Positions 55,040 to 64,000 of a stretch of 64,000 nucleotides of DNA are shown piece after piece. Source of the DNA: Crenobacter oryzisoli (GTDB lineage: Bacteria; Pseudomonadota; Gammaproteobacteria; Burkholderiales; Chromobacteriaceae); the NCBI RefSeq assembly GCF_030385785.1, contig NZ_JAUEDK010000018.1:1-64000 (forward strand). The letters run 5' to 3'. The position numbers and the translations under genes were made by a program. Below the pieces are notes generated by a model that was not told the origin of the DNA, made no database searches, and saw only the letters and a list, made by a program, of their open reading frames with translations. Each line of letters begins with the position of its first letter. The first letter of the stretch is position 1.

Positions 55040-55981
55040 TTATATTTTGAGCAATTCACGGATTTTGCTTGAGAGCTTATGCGGCTCGAATTTTGACACA
55101 TAAGCGTCGACGCCGACCGATTCGCCAAGTTTCTGGTTGGACTGGCCCGACAACGATGAGTGCATCAACACGGGGATGCCTTCGCAGCGCGGGTCGGACT
55201 TGATCATGCGGGTAAGCATGTAGCCGTCCATTTCCGGCATTTCCACGTCGGTAAGCACGAGATGCAGCGAGTCCTTGAGCTTTTTGCCGGCCTGGTCGGC
55301 CTGGTTGGCGAGGCGTTGGATGTCTTCCCAGGCGCGCAGGCCGTTGGCCGACGACATGTGGCGAATTTGCATCGTGTCGAGGGTACGCTCGATCTGCTTG
55401 CGGGCTACCGCCGAGTCATCGGCGAAGAACACCATGCATTCTTCATTGACAGGCTCGATGTTGATGAAATAGTGGGAGTCGTCGATTGGCGTGGTCGCAG
55501 CCAGCACCTTTTCCACATCCATCATCATCACCAGGGTGTTGTTTTCCAGCTCGGTGACGGCGGTGACCAGGCCACCCATACGGTGGTTGATCATCTCGGG
55601 CGGGACGCGCATCGCCGACCAGTCCAGGCGCAGGATGGTGTCGACCGCTTCGACGAGGAAACCCTGGGTGTGGCCGTTGTACTCGGTCACAATCATGATT
55701 TCCGGAGTCTTTTCGGTCACAATGCCCGCGTATTTGGCCAGGTCGATCACGGGAACCAGCGCACCGCGCAGGCTGACCATGCCTTCGACGGTGTCGGGCA
55801 TTTCCGGCGCCGAAGTGATCGCCGGGGTACGCATCACTTCGCGTACCTTGAACACGTTGATGCCGAAGGTTTCCTTCCGTCCGGTGCGCTGATCGTGCCC
55901 GAGGGTAAACAACAGAATCTCGAGTTTGTTGGTGCCGGCCAGTTTGGTACGGGCGTCAATTTTTTTCAGGAGCTCGGACAC
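55040..55981 (-). CDS. cheV: Chemotaxis coupling protein CheV (second copy)
   Basis: A 313-residue CheW-receiver fusion like its neighbour: NKLEILLFTLGHDQRTGRKE, GMVSLRGALVPVIDLAKYAG, FFADDSAVARKQIERTLDTM, LVLTDVEMPEMDGYMLTRMI and LMHSSLSGQSNQKLGESVGV. An insertion HDQRTGRKE in the first strand distinguishes it. It opens the cheV-cheV-cheY-cheZ-cheA-EAL/HDOD series; gaps of 30-70 bp fit one operon. Confidence 0.95.
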   Translation of the reverse strand: MSELLKKIDARTKLAGTNKLEILLFTLGHDQRTGRKETFGINVFKVREVMRTPAITSAPEMPDTVEGMVSLRGALVPVIDLAKYAGIVTEKTPEIMIVTEYNGHTQGFLVEAVDTILRLDWSAMRVPPEMINHRMGGLVTAVTELENNTLVMMMDVEKVLAATTPIDDSHYFINIEPVNEECMVFFADDSAVARKQIERTLDTMQIRHMSSANGLRAWEDIQRLANQADQAGKKLKDSLHLVLTDVEMPEMDGYMLTRMIKSDPRCEGIPVLMHSSLSGQSNQKLGESVGVDAYVSKFEPHKLSSKIRELLKI

Positions 55982-56163
55982 GGTTACCTCCAGGAAACCT
56001 GTTCATGTGATCGAAATGGTGATGTGCTTGTCGCTCAAAACGGCGTCACCATGTCATTGTAGTAATGACAAATGCATGATGCAAAAGCACTTCCCAAAGC
56101 CTGTAAGCGGCACATTTTGTATCTATCATACCGTTTAAGAATCTTTTTACAAATCGCAGCCGT

Positions 56164-57354
56164 ATGACAAATCCTGTCCAAAATGCATCTGTGCGCGAAC
56201 ACCAACAGTTGACCGCGGCGTTTGCCCAATTCAATACCGTGTCCGGTCAGTTGATCGAAGCCTATCACTTGCTCGAGCAACAGGCGGTGCAACTGAACCA
56301 GCAACTGGAGGCGGCGAATCAGCGTTTGCGGGTGCAGGGGGCAGAGAATGCGGCGCTGGCCGAACGGCTCGGTCAATTGTTGGCGGCGCTGCCCGGTGGG
56401 GTGGTGGAACTGGATGCGGGCGGGGTGGTGCGGCGTGAGAACCCGGCGGCGAGCACCTTATTCGGCCGGCCGTTGGTGGGCTTGCACTGGGGGGCGGTGC
56501 TGGCCGACTGCGAGGCCGGGTCGCTGGAGCACAATTATCGCCTGCAGCTGAACGGTCAGCCTGGGGCACGGGTGATGCTGCAGTATCAGGACCTGCCGGA
56601 GCTGGGGGGGCGGATCGTGCTGGTGCACGATGTGACCCGACAGTTCGAACTGACCGCCGAGCTGGCGCACCAGCAGAAGCTGGCGGCGATGGGCAGCATG
56701 GCGGCGTCGCTGGCGCATCAGTTGCGCACGCCGCTATCGGCGGCAATGTTGTATACAGCCAACTTGCGTGAAGGAGGGCTGGCTCCGGAGGCGCGGGCGC
56801 GCTTCGTCGATAAATCGGTGGACCGGCTGCGCGCGCTTGAGGGGCTGATCCACAATATGCTCGACTTTGTGCGTGGCCAGGTGACGCAGCGCGAGCGACT
56901 CGTTGCTGGGCAGCTGACCGAGGATGCGCTGCAAGCATTGCCGCCGTCGGCGCAGGGTGTCGAGCTGCGTGGGGTGTCGGAGTTGGGTGAGACGGCGCAG
57001 ATTCTCGGTGACCGCAAGGCGGTGGGCGGTGCGCTGTCCAATCTGCTCGACAATGCATTGCAGCATTCGCCGCCCGGGGGCGTGGTCGAGCTGTCGGTGC
57101 ATCAGGCGGGCGATGAGGTGGTCTGGCAGGTGGCGGATCAGGGGCCGGGGTTGCCGGACGGAGTGCTGGAGCAGGTGTTCGAGCCGTTTTTTACTCGTCG
57201 TCCAGGCGGCACCGGCCTGGGGCTGGCGATCGTGAAAAAGGTGGCCGAAGAGCTGGGCGGCCGGGTGTCGTGCCGGAACCGGCCGCAAGGCGGGGCGCTG
57301 TTCGAGCTGGCGTTGCCGCTGGCCGACGAGGCGCGGCCGGGCGCCGCCAGCTGA
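56164..57354 (+). CDS. FleS/FlrB-like sensor histidine kinase
   Basis: A 396-residue cytoplasmic kinase. A coiled-coil start (LIEAYHLLEQQAVQLNQQLE) leads into a PAS domain (LLAALPGGVVELDAGGVVRR), the HisKA H-box (MGSMAASLAHQLRTPLSAAM, phospho-His in AHQLRTP) and HATPase motifs (LSNLLDNALQHSPPGG, VADQGPGLPDGVLEQVFEPF, TGLGLAIVKKVAEELGG). This is the FleS/FlrB/AtoS-like layout that controls flagellar genes through a sigma-54 partner. No response regulator gene follows (the next gene is fdxA on the other strand), so it is an orphan here. Confidence 0.85.
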   Translation: MTNPVQNASVREHQQLTAAFAQFNTVSGQLIEAYHLLEQQAVQLNQQLEAANQRLRVQGAENAALAERLGQLLAALPGGVVELDAGGVVRRENPAASTLFGRPLVGLHWGAVLADCEAGSLEHNYRLQLNGQPGARVMLQYQDLPELGGRIVLVHDVTRQFELTAELAHQQKLAAMGSMAASLAHQLRTPLSAAMLYTANLREGGLAPEARARFVDKSVDRLRALEGLIHNMLDFVRGQVTQRERLVAGQLTEDALQALPPSAQGVELRGVSELGETAQILGDRKAVGGALSNLLDNALQHSPPGGVVELSVHQAGDEVVWQVADQGPGLPDGVLEQVFEPFFTRRPGGTGLGLAIVKKVAEELGGRVSCRNRPQGGALFELALPLADEARPGAAS

Positions 57355-57371
57355 CAGCGCCCGGCGCCGGC

Positions 57372-57695
57372 TTACTCTTCCAGGTGCTGTCGTTTGCCGG
57401 TGACTTCGGCCCAGTCGGCGTGATCCGGCAGCGGGTCTTTGCGGGCCACGATCACCGGCCAGACTTTGGCGAGCTTGTTGTTGAGTTCGATATATTCCTG
57501 CTGGTCGGCCGGTACGTCTTCTTCGGCGTAGATCGCCTCGACCGGGCATTCGGCCACGCACAGCGTGCAGTCGATGCATTCGTCCGGGTCGATCGCCAGA
57601 AAGTTCGGGCCTTCGTGGAAGCAGTCGACCGGGCAGACGTCGACGCAGTCGGTGTATTTACATTTGATACAGGCTTCGGTTACAACGTAGGCCAT
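57372..57695 (-). CDS. fdxA: Ferredoxin FdxA (7Fe-8S / 2[4Fe-4S] type)
   Basis: A 107-residue protein starting [20 protein letters not shown] with clusters of Cys ([18 protein letters not shown] and [20 protein letters not shown]) and a C-terminal extension ([20 protein letters not shown]), as in the Azotobacter ferredoxin I family. A low-potential electron carrier. It converges with the histidine kinase gene and is divergent from gluQ. Confidence 0.95.
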   Translation of the reverse strand: MAYVVTEACIKCKYTDCVDVCPVDCFHEGPNFLAIDPDECIDCTLCVAECPVEAIYAEEDVPADQQEYIELNNKLAKVWPVIVARKDPLPDHADWAEVTGKRQHLEE

Positions 57696-57759
57696 AGCTT
57701 TTTCCCTGTGGGTGTCGTGGTCTCGACCCCAATTCTAGCCAAGTTTGCTCCCGCTTTTC

Positions 57760-58680
57760 ATGACCTCCGTCGTTGCCCCCGCTCTCATCGCTTCCGTGTC
57801 GACCCCGTACCGTGGCCGATTTGCCCCCAGCCCGACAGGCTTGTTGCATGCGGGTTCCCTCGCCACAGCGGTAGGCAGCTATCTCGAGGCGCGCTGCCGT
57901 GGCGGCGAGTGGCTGGTGCGTATCGAGGATCTCGATCCGCCGCGCGAGCAGGCTGGTGCGAGCGAGCACATCCTCGCCACGCTGGCGGCGTTCGGCTTTG
58001 AATGGGACGGCGAGGTGGTGTACCAGAGCCGGCGCCATCGGTTATACCGCGAGGCGCTGCAGCTGTTGGCCGAACGCGGTCTGGCCTATCAATGCGCCTG
58101 CACCCGGCGCGAGATCGCGTTGGCGGCGCGCCCTGGCGTCGATGGTCCGGTGTACCCAGGGACCTGCCGGCACGGCTTGCCGCCGGGGCGGGAAGGGCGT
58201 GCCTGGCGGCTGAAGGTCGAGCCGGGCGAGGTCGGCTTCGTCGACCGGCTGCAGGGGTATTACGCCCAGGACCTGGCGCGCGATGTCGGCGATTTCGTGC
58301 TGTTGCGTGCCGATGGCTTCTGGGCTTATCAGCTGGCGGTGGTGGTCGACGACGCCGACCAGGGCATCACCGACATCGTGCGCGGTGCCGACCTCTTGGT
58401 GTCGACGCCGCGACAGATCTGGCTGCAGCGCTGTCTGGCGGTGACGACGCCGACTTATTGCCACTTGCCGTTATTGGTCAATGCGGCGGGCGAGAAGCTG
58501 TCGAAACAGACGCTGGCGCCGGCGATTGACCCAGGCAGGGCCGCTGCCGAGTTGCGTCTGGCGCTGAACCGCCTGGGGCATGAGCCTGACACCGCCTGCC
58601 AGAGCGTAGCCGAGCTGTGGCAGTGGGCCTTCGCCAATTGGCGTCTCGATCAAGTCGCCCCGAGCCCCGTTGCGGTTTGA
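57760..58680 (+). CDS. gluQ: Glutamyl-Q tRNA(Asp) synthetase
   Basis: A truncated glutamyl-tRNA synthetase paralogue that attaches Glu to queuosine in tRNA-Asp. About 306 residues from the ATG at 57760 (a TTG 15 bases earlier is an alternative). Signature [20 protein letters not shown] (HIGH-like), RIEDLDPPR, zinc-type Cys/Tyr ligands ([14 protein letters not shown]) and [13 protein letters not shown] (KMSKS-like). No anticodon-binding domain, as expected. Confidence 0.95.
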   Translation: MTSVVAPALIASVSTPYRGRFAPSPTGLLHAGSLATAVGSYLEARCRGGEWLVRIEDLDPPREQAGASEHILATLAAFGFEWDGEVVYQSRRHRLYREALQLLAERGLAYQCACTRREIALAARPGVDGPVYPGTCRHGLPPGREGRAWRLKVEPGEVGFVDRLQGYYAQDLARDVGDFVLLRADGFWAYQLAVVVDDADQGITDIVRGADLLVSTPRQIWLQRCLAVTTPTYCHLPLLVNAAGEKLSKQTLAPAIDPGRAAAELRLALNRLGHEPDTACQSVAELWQWAFANWRLDQVAPSPVAV

Positions 58681-58951
58681 AGGCCAAGACCTGCTGGTGT
58701 CGTTGCATCGCCTTGCGGAACAGGGGCTTTGGCGTCGCTCACAGAGTCCTGCGAAGTGATTCCGACTAGGGATGCTGCCGCGCTGAGGCAAGCCTGCGCA
58801 ATGGCACTGGCCCAGCGGCGAGACCGGTGCCGTACCCGCGTGGCGCATTGCCAGTATCATGTAAAATTCGTCGGCTTGTGCTTGGTTTTGATTTTTTTCC
58901 GATAGTTTTCTCTCGTTTTTTTCTGGTTTATGGCTGGTTGTGCTTCGTTGC
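58681..58951. other. Intergenic region before the arginine deiminase operon
   Basis: No gene is seen. The sequence becomes AT-rich from about 58850, where a long promoter region for arcA begins. The minus-strand frame 58471-59034 is judged a shadow. Confidence 0.5.
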
Positions 58952-58965
58952 TTGATCAAGGTCAA
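58952..58965 (+). promoter_or_regulatory. FNR/ANR-like site upstream of arcA
   Basis: TTGAT-CAAG-GTCAA differs from the TTGAT-N4-ATCAA consensus at one position. A TATCAT -10-like box at 59007-59012 would put the site near -60. Oxygen-limited induction of arcABC is known in other bacteria, so this is a plausible regulator site. The region 58966-59180 holds no gene. Confidence 0.55.
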
Positions 58966-59180
58966 ATGACGTTGCAATGCCAATTGCCTGTCCGAGATGC
59001 GGTCCTTATCATCGAGTAAAAATAAGTATTTCATTACATTCTTTGTAACGAATGCTTTGGGCGCTACCGAGACGACGAGCTGTCGGCGTCACTCACTCGG
59101 GTTTAGGGATTGCGCAGGTGCGCGGTCCGGCAAGTTCGGAGCGGGGACAACCACTCCAGCAAGAAACGAAAGGAAGAGCC

Positions 59181-60413
59181 ATGAGCAAGTTCGGTGTTCA
59201 TTCTGAGTGCGGCAAGTTGCGCAGCGTGATGGTGTGCCGCCCCGGCTTGGCCCACAAGCGCCTGACGCCGGCCAACTGCCAGGAGCTGCTGTTCGACGAC
59301 GTGATCTGGGTCGAACGCGCCCAGAAGGACCACGCCTACTTCGTCGAGCAGATGCGCGCCCGCGACATCCAGGTGATCGAGCTGCACGATGCGCTGGCCA
59401 AGGTGCTGGACGACAAGGCTGCCCGTACCTGGATCCTCGACCGCAAGGTCAAGGCCGACAATGTCGGGGTCGGCATGCTCGGCGATCTGCGCGGTTGGCT
59501 CAACGACATGGTGTCTGCGCAGTTGGCCGAACATCTGATCGGCGGCATCGCCAAGGCCGATCTGCCGTTCGACCCGAAAGGCCTGTTCGGCGGTTACCTC
59601 GACCGGTCCGACTTCGTACTGCCGCCGGTGCCGAACACCTTGTTCCAGCGCGACCCGAGCTGCTGGATATACGAGGGCGTCACCCTCAACCCGATGTACT
59701 GGCCGGCGCGCCGCCAGGAAACGCTGATCCTGCAATCGGTGTACCAGTTTCACCCGTACTTTGCCGGCAAGGTCAACGTGTGGTGGGGCGGCAGCGACCA
59801 GGACCACGGCCCGGCCACGCTGGAAGGCGGCGACGTGATGCCGATCGGCAACGGCGTGGTGTTGATCGGCATGGGCGAGCGCACCAGCCCGCAGGCGGTG
59901 GTGCAGGTGGCCAAGCGCGTGCTGGGCAAGGAGGGCGGCGCCACCCGCGTGATTGCCTGCCAGATGCCGAAGTCGCGCGCCGCGATGCACCTCGATACCG
60001 TGTTCTCCTTCCTCGACATCGACCTGTTGTCAGTGTACCCGGACGTGGTCGATGAGATCGTCTGCACCAGCATGTACGCCGGTGACCGCGAGGGCGAGAT
60101 CCGCTTCGAGCGCCATGAAGGCAAGTCGTTCCTCGATGTGGTGAAAGAGGCGCTGGGCCTGTCGTCCATCCGCGTGATCCAGACCGGCGGTGACCTGTAC
60201 CAGCGCGAACGCGAACAGTGGGATGACGGCAACAACGTGGTGGCGCTGGATCGCCGCGTGGTGGTGGCCTACGACCGCAACACCTACACCAACCGGCGGA
60301 TGCGCGAGCACGGTGTGGAAGTGATCGAGATCCCGGCGTCCGAACTCGGCCGTGGCCGTGGCGGCGGTCACTGCATGACCTGCCCGGTCATCCGTGACGA
60401 AGTGAAGCTGTAA
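59181..60413 (+). CDS. arcA: Arginine deiminase
   Basis: Hydrolyses arginine to citrulline and ammonia. 410 residues from the ATG at 59181 (AAAGGAAGAG upstream). It begins [20 protein letters not shown] and shows FLRDPSC-like [32 protein letters not shown] and the catalytic Cys in [15 protein letters not shown] at the C-terminus. First gene of arcA-arcB-arcC. Confidence 0.97.
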   Translation: MSKFGVHSECGKLRSVMVCRPGLAHKRLTPANCQELLFDDVIWVERAQKDHAYFVEQMRARDIQVIELHDALAKVLDDKAARTWILDRKVKADNVGVGMLGDLRGWLNDMVSAQLAEHLIGGIAKADLPFDPKGLFGGYLDRSDFVLPPVPNTLFQRDPSCWIYEGVTLNPMYWPARRQETLILQSVYQFHPYFAGKVNVWWGGSDQDHGPATLEGGDVMPIGNGVVLIGMGERTSPQAVVQVAKRVLGKEGGATRVIACQMPKSRAAMHLDTVFSFLDIDLLSVYPDVVDEIVCTSMYAGDREGEIRFERHEGKSFLDVVKEALGLSSIRVIQTGGDLYQREREQWDDGNNVVALDRRVVVAYDRNTYTNRRMREHGVEVIEIPASELGRGRGGGHCMTCPVIRDEVKL

Positions 60414-60560
60414 GTCGGGCCGGTTCGGCCGACCATGCGGTTGGCCGAACCTGATCCCCCGTTTCAACCCGAATTCAAACCGACCGACAGGTCGACCGCG
60501 TCCGACCCATTCCGTCCCACGCGGCCGCTTGCCAGACCGACTCTAATCAGGAGCTGCAAC

Positions 60561-61571
60561 ATGGCTTTCAATCTGCGCAACCGCAACTTCCTCAAGATGC
60601 TGGACTTCACTCCGCGTGAGATCCGCTACCTGCTCGACTTGGCCCGCGACCTGAAGCGTGCCAAGTACAGCGGCACCGAACAGCAGCACCTGAAGGGCAA
60701 GAATGTCGCGCTGATCTTCGAAAAGACCTCGACCCGCACCCGCTGCGCGTTCGAAGTGGCCTGCTTCGACCAGGGCGCCAACGTCACCTACCTCGGCCCG
60801 TCCGGCTCGCAGATCGGCCACAAGGAATCGATGAAGGACACCGCCCGGGTGCTGGGCCGCATGTACGACGCGATCGAATACCGCGGCTTTGACCAGGAGA
60901 TGGTCGAGCACGAGCTGGCCAAATACGCCGGGGTGCCGGTGTACAACGGCCTGACCGACGAATTCCACCCGACCCAGATGCTGGCCGACGTGTTGACCAT
61001 GTGGGAGCACAGCGACAAGCCGATCTCGCAGATCAGTTATACCTACCTCGGCGACGCCCGCAACAACATGGGCAACTCGCTCTTGGTGATCGGCTGCAAG
61101 CTGGGCATGGACGTGCGCATCGGCGCACCGAAGCACCTGTGGCCACATGACGAGCTGGTGGCCGAATGCCGTGCCATCGCCGAGAAGACCGGCGCCAAGA
61201 TCACCCTGACCGAAGACGCCCAGGAAGCGGTGAAGGGCACCGACTTCATCCACACCGACGTGTGGGTGTCGATGGGCGAACCGGCCGAGGTGTGGGCCGA
61301 GCGCATCAAGCTGCTCAAGCCGTACCAAGTCAACGCCGCGCTGATGCAGGCGGCCGGCAATCCGGTGGTGAAGTTCATGCACTGCCTGCCGGCGTTCCAC
61401 AACTCGGAAACCAAGGTCGGCAAGGAAATCGCCGCGCAGTATCCGGAGCTGGCCAATGGCATCGAAGTGACCGAAGAGGTGTTCGAGTCGGAAGCATGCA
61501 TCGCCTTCGAGCAGGCCGAGAACCGCATGCACACCATCAAGGCCATCCTGGTGTCCACGCTGGCCGGCTAA
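60561..61571 (+). CDS. arcB: Ornithine carbamoyltransferase, catabolic type
   Basis: Converts citrulline and phosphate to ornithine and carbamoyl phosphate in the arginine deiminase pathway. 336 residues from the ATG at 60561 (CAGGAG upstream). Carbamoyl-phosphate site [18 protein letters not shown]; ornithine site [14 protein letters not shown]. Catabolic rather than anabolic is inferred from position between arcA and arcC. Confidence 0.96.
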   Translation: MAFNLRNRNFLKMLDFTPREIRYLLDLARDLKRAKYSGTEQQHLKGKNVALIFEKTSTRTRCAFEVACFDQGANVTYLGPSGSQIGHKESMKDTARVLGRMYDAIEYRGFDQEMVEHELAKYAGVPVYNGLTDEFHPTQMLADVLTMWEHSDKPISQISYTYLGDARNNMGNSLLVIGCKLGMDVRIGAPKHLWPHDELVAECRAIAEKTGAKITLTEDAQEAVKGTDFIHTDVWVSMGEPAEVWAERIKLLKPYQVNAALMQAAGNPVVKFMHCLPAFHNSETKVGKEIAAQYPELANGIEVTEEVFESEACIAFEQAENRMHTIKAILVSTLAG

Positions 61572-61766
61572 GCGGCCTAGCCTTCGGGGCCGGTGCCGCG
61601 TTGCCGGGGCTCCGCCGCCGGCGCCTTGCCCCAACCACGAATGCGTCGCCGCTCACTAACACGGTAGCGCCATCCCGGCCGATCCCCCGCATCGGGCGGG
61701 TCGGCCGGTCTCATTCAGCTTCAGGCCGGCTGGCCACACGCCGACCGGCTCCCGAAAGGACTCATC

Positions 61767-62711
61767 ATGCGAGTAGTCGTCGCCTTGGGCGGCAACGCCC
61801 TGCAACGTCGTGGCGAAGCCATGACCGCCCAAAACCAACGCGCCAACGTGCAAGTGGCCGCCAAGCAGTTGGCCGCCGTCACCCGGCTCGGCCACAACCT
61901 GGTGATGTGCCACGGCAACGGCCCGCAGGTCGGCCTGCTCGGCCTGCAGAACGATGCCTACGCCCGTCACGTCGACGAGAAGGTCACCCCATACCCGCTT
62001 GACGTGCTCGGCGCGCAGACCGAAGGGATGATCGGCTACATGATCGAACAGGAGCTCGGCAACGAGCTGCCGTTCGAAGTGCCGCTGGCCACCATCCTCA
62101 CCCAGACCGAAGTGGACGCCGCCGACCCGGCGTTCCAGAACCCGACCAAGTTCGTCGGCCCGGTGTACAGCAAGGAAGAAGCCGACCAACTGGCCGCCGA
62201 ACACGGCTGGACCGTCAAGGCCGACGGCGACTACTTCCGCCGCGTGGTGCCCTCGCCGCGCCCGAAACGCATCTTCGAAATGCGCCCGATCAAGTGGATG
62301 ATCGAGAAGGGCGCCGTGGTGATCGCCGCCGGCGGCGGCGGCATCCCGACCCTGTACCAGGGCGACAAGCTGGTCGGCGTCGAAGCGGTGATCGACAAGG
62401 ACCTGGCCTCGGCGCTGCTGGCGCGCGAAGTGGAGGCGGACTACTTCGTGATCGCCACCGACGTGAAGACCGTGTTCGTCGGCTGGGGGACTCCGGAGGC
62501 GAAGGCGATCAAGCGAGTGCACCCGGACGAGATGGACAAGCTCGGCTTCGCGGCCGGCTCGATGGGGCCGAAGGTGGAAGCGGCGTGCGAGTTTGCACGG
62601 CTGACCGGTAAGCGCGCGGTGATCGGCGCGCTGGAGGATATCGAGGCGATCGTGAAGGGCGAGGCCGGCACGGTGATCAGCACCGAGGTGAATGGCATCG
62701 AGTGGTACTGA
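61767..62711 (+). CDS. arcC: Carbamate kinase
   Basis: Makes ATP from carbamoyl phosphate and ADP, the last step of the pathway. 314 residues: [60 protein letters not shown] and [20 protein letters not shown] are the family motifs. No arcD antiporter gene is next to it within the window. GAAAGGA precedes the start. Confidence 0.97.
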   Translation: MRVVVALGGNALQRRGEAMTAQNQRANVQVAAKQLAAVTRLGHNLVMCHGNGPQVGLLGLQNDAYARHVDEKVTPYPLDVLGAQTEGMIGYMIEQELGNELPFEVPLATILTQTEVDAADPAFQNPTKFVGPVYSKEEADQLAAEHGWTVKADGDYFRRVVPSPRPKRIFEMRPIKWMIEKGAVVIAAGGGGIPTLYQGDKLVGVEAVIDKDLASALLAREVEADYFVIATDVKTVFVGWGTPEAKAIKRVHPDEMDKLGFAAGSMGPKVEAACEFARLTGKRAVIGALEDIEAIVKGEAGTVISTEVNGIEWY

Positions 62712-62738
62712 GCGGGGCGAGTGAAGCGTGAAGAAGAG

Positions 62739-62759
62739 GGCGGCCCGCGGGCCGCCTTT
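62739..62759 (+). terminator. Terminator-like hairpin after arcC
   Basis: GGCGGCCC-GC-GGGCCGCC followed by TTT only. Confidence 0.55.
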
Positions 62760-62826
62760 GGTGAGGGTGAAGGTTGGCCGAAGCCGATTCGACCAACCTT
62801 GAGCCGTCTTCGCGTGGTGGGTGAGC

Positions 62827-64000
<1,174 letters not shown>

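Noticed and set aside
58471-59034. 187-aa minus-strand frame covering the arcA upstream region
   Set aside because: It starts in AT-rich promoter sequence and runs antisense into gluQ; no family match by eye.

Overview
The window is chromosomal DNA of a GC-rich Gram-negative bacterium. Gene content and order (pyrG-kdsA-eno-ftsB, smpB back to back with ratA-ratB, tsaB-rimI-family 4 uracil-DNA glycosylase, two cheV genes with cheY-cheZ-cheA, several OmpA/porin-type outer membrane proteins, an arginine deiminase operon) point to a beta-proteobacterium of the Neisseriales, most likely Chromobacteriaceae. The family assignment is inference from gene content; no rRNA or tRNA gene was seen.

Left chromosomal part (1-15.39 kb): the end of an IS4-family element cut by the window edge; a NemA/NemR-type ene-reductase and repressor pair with palindromic operators; class I fumarase; a DUF937-OmpA membrane protein; a DEDD exonuclease; an OmpA-type protein; a patatin phospholipase; a DUF2721 protein; an L,D-transpeptidase; a TadA with an N-terminal TfoX_C-like domain; a yqjD-yqjE-yqjK-like operon; and a porin.

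Genomic island (about 15.39-37.26 kb): a 106-bp direct repeat of the guaA 3' end bounds a 21.9-kb island with a tyrosine integrase next to the left copy. The left half is a graveyard of degraded insertion sequences (IS110, two IS5-family, an IS605-type tnpA) with one apparently intact TnpB and its presumed omega RNA. The right half carries a compact, translationally coupled operon: a 50-aa ORF, an ankyrin/sigma-70 fusion protein, a MORC/MutL-type GHKL ATPase, a Z1-domain helicase-like ATPase, a PD-(D/E)XK (DUF4420-type) nuclease, an AIPR protein and a Vsr-type endonuclease, with a C5-cytosine methyltransferase converging from the other strand. The nuclease/ATPase/methyltransferase core matches the MORC-Z1 restriction-modification systems known from comparative genomics. 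The sigma-70 fusion and the leader ORF at the head of the operon are the least explained parts and the best candidate for a new system.

Right chromosomal part (37.16-64 kb): intact guaA (its tail now supplied by the island), smpB, ratAB, a diguanylate cyclase, pyrG-kdsA-eno-ftsB, rpmB-rpmG, tsaB-rimI-udg, an EAL/HDOD protein followed by chemotaxis genes cheA, cheZ, cheY and two cheV, an orphan FleS-like histidine kinase, ferredoxin fdxA, gluQ, the arcA-arcB-arcC arginine deiminase operon with an FNR/ANR-like site upstream, and the 3' part of glyoxylate carboligase running off the window.
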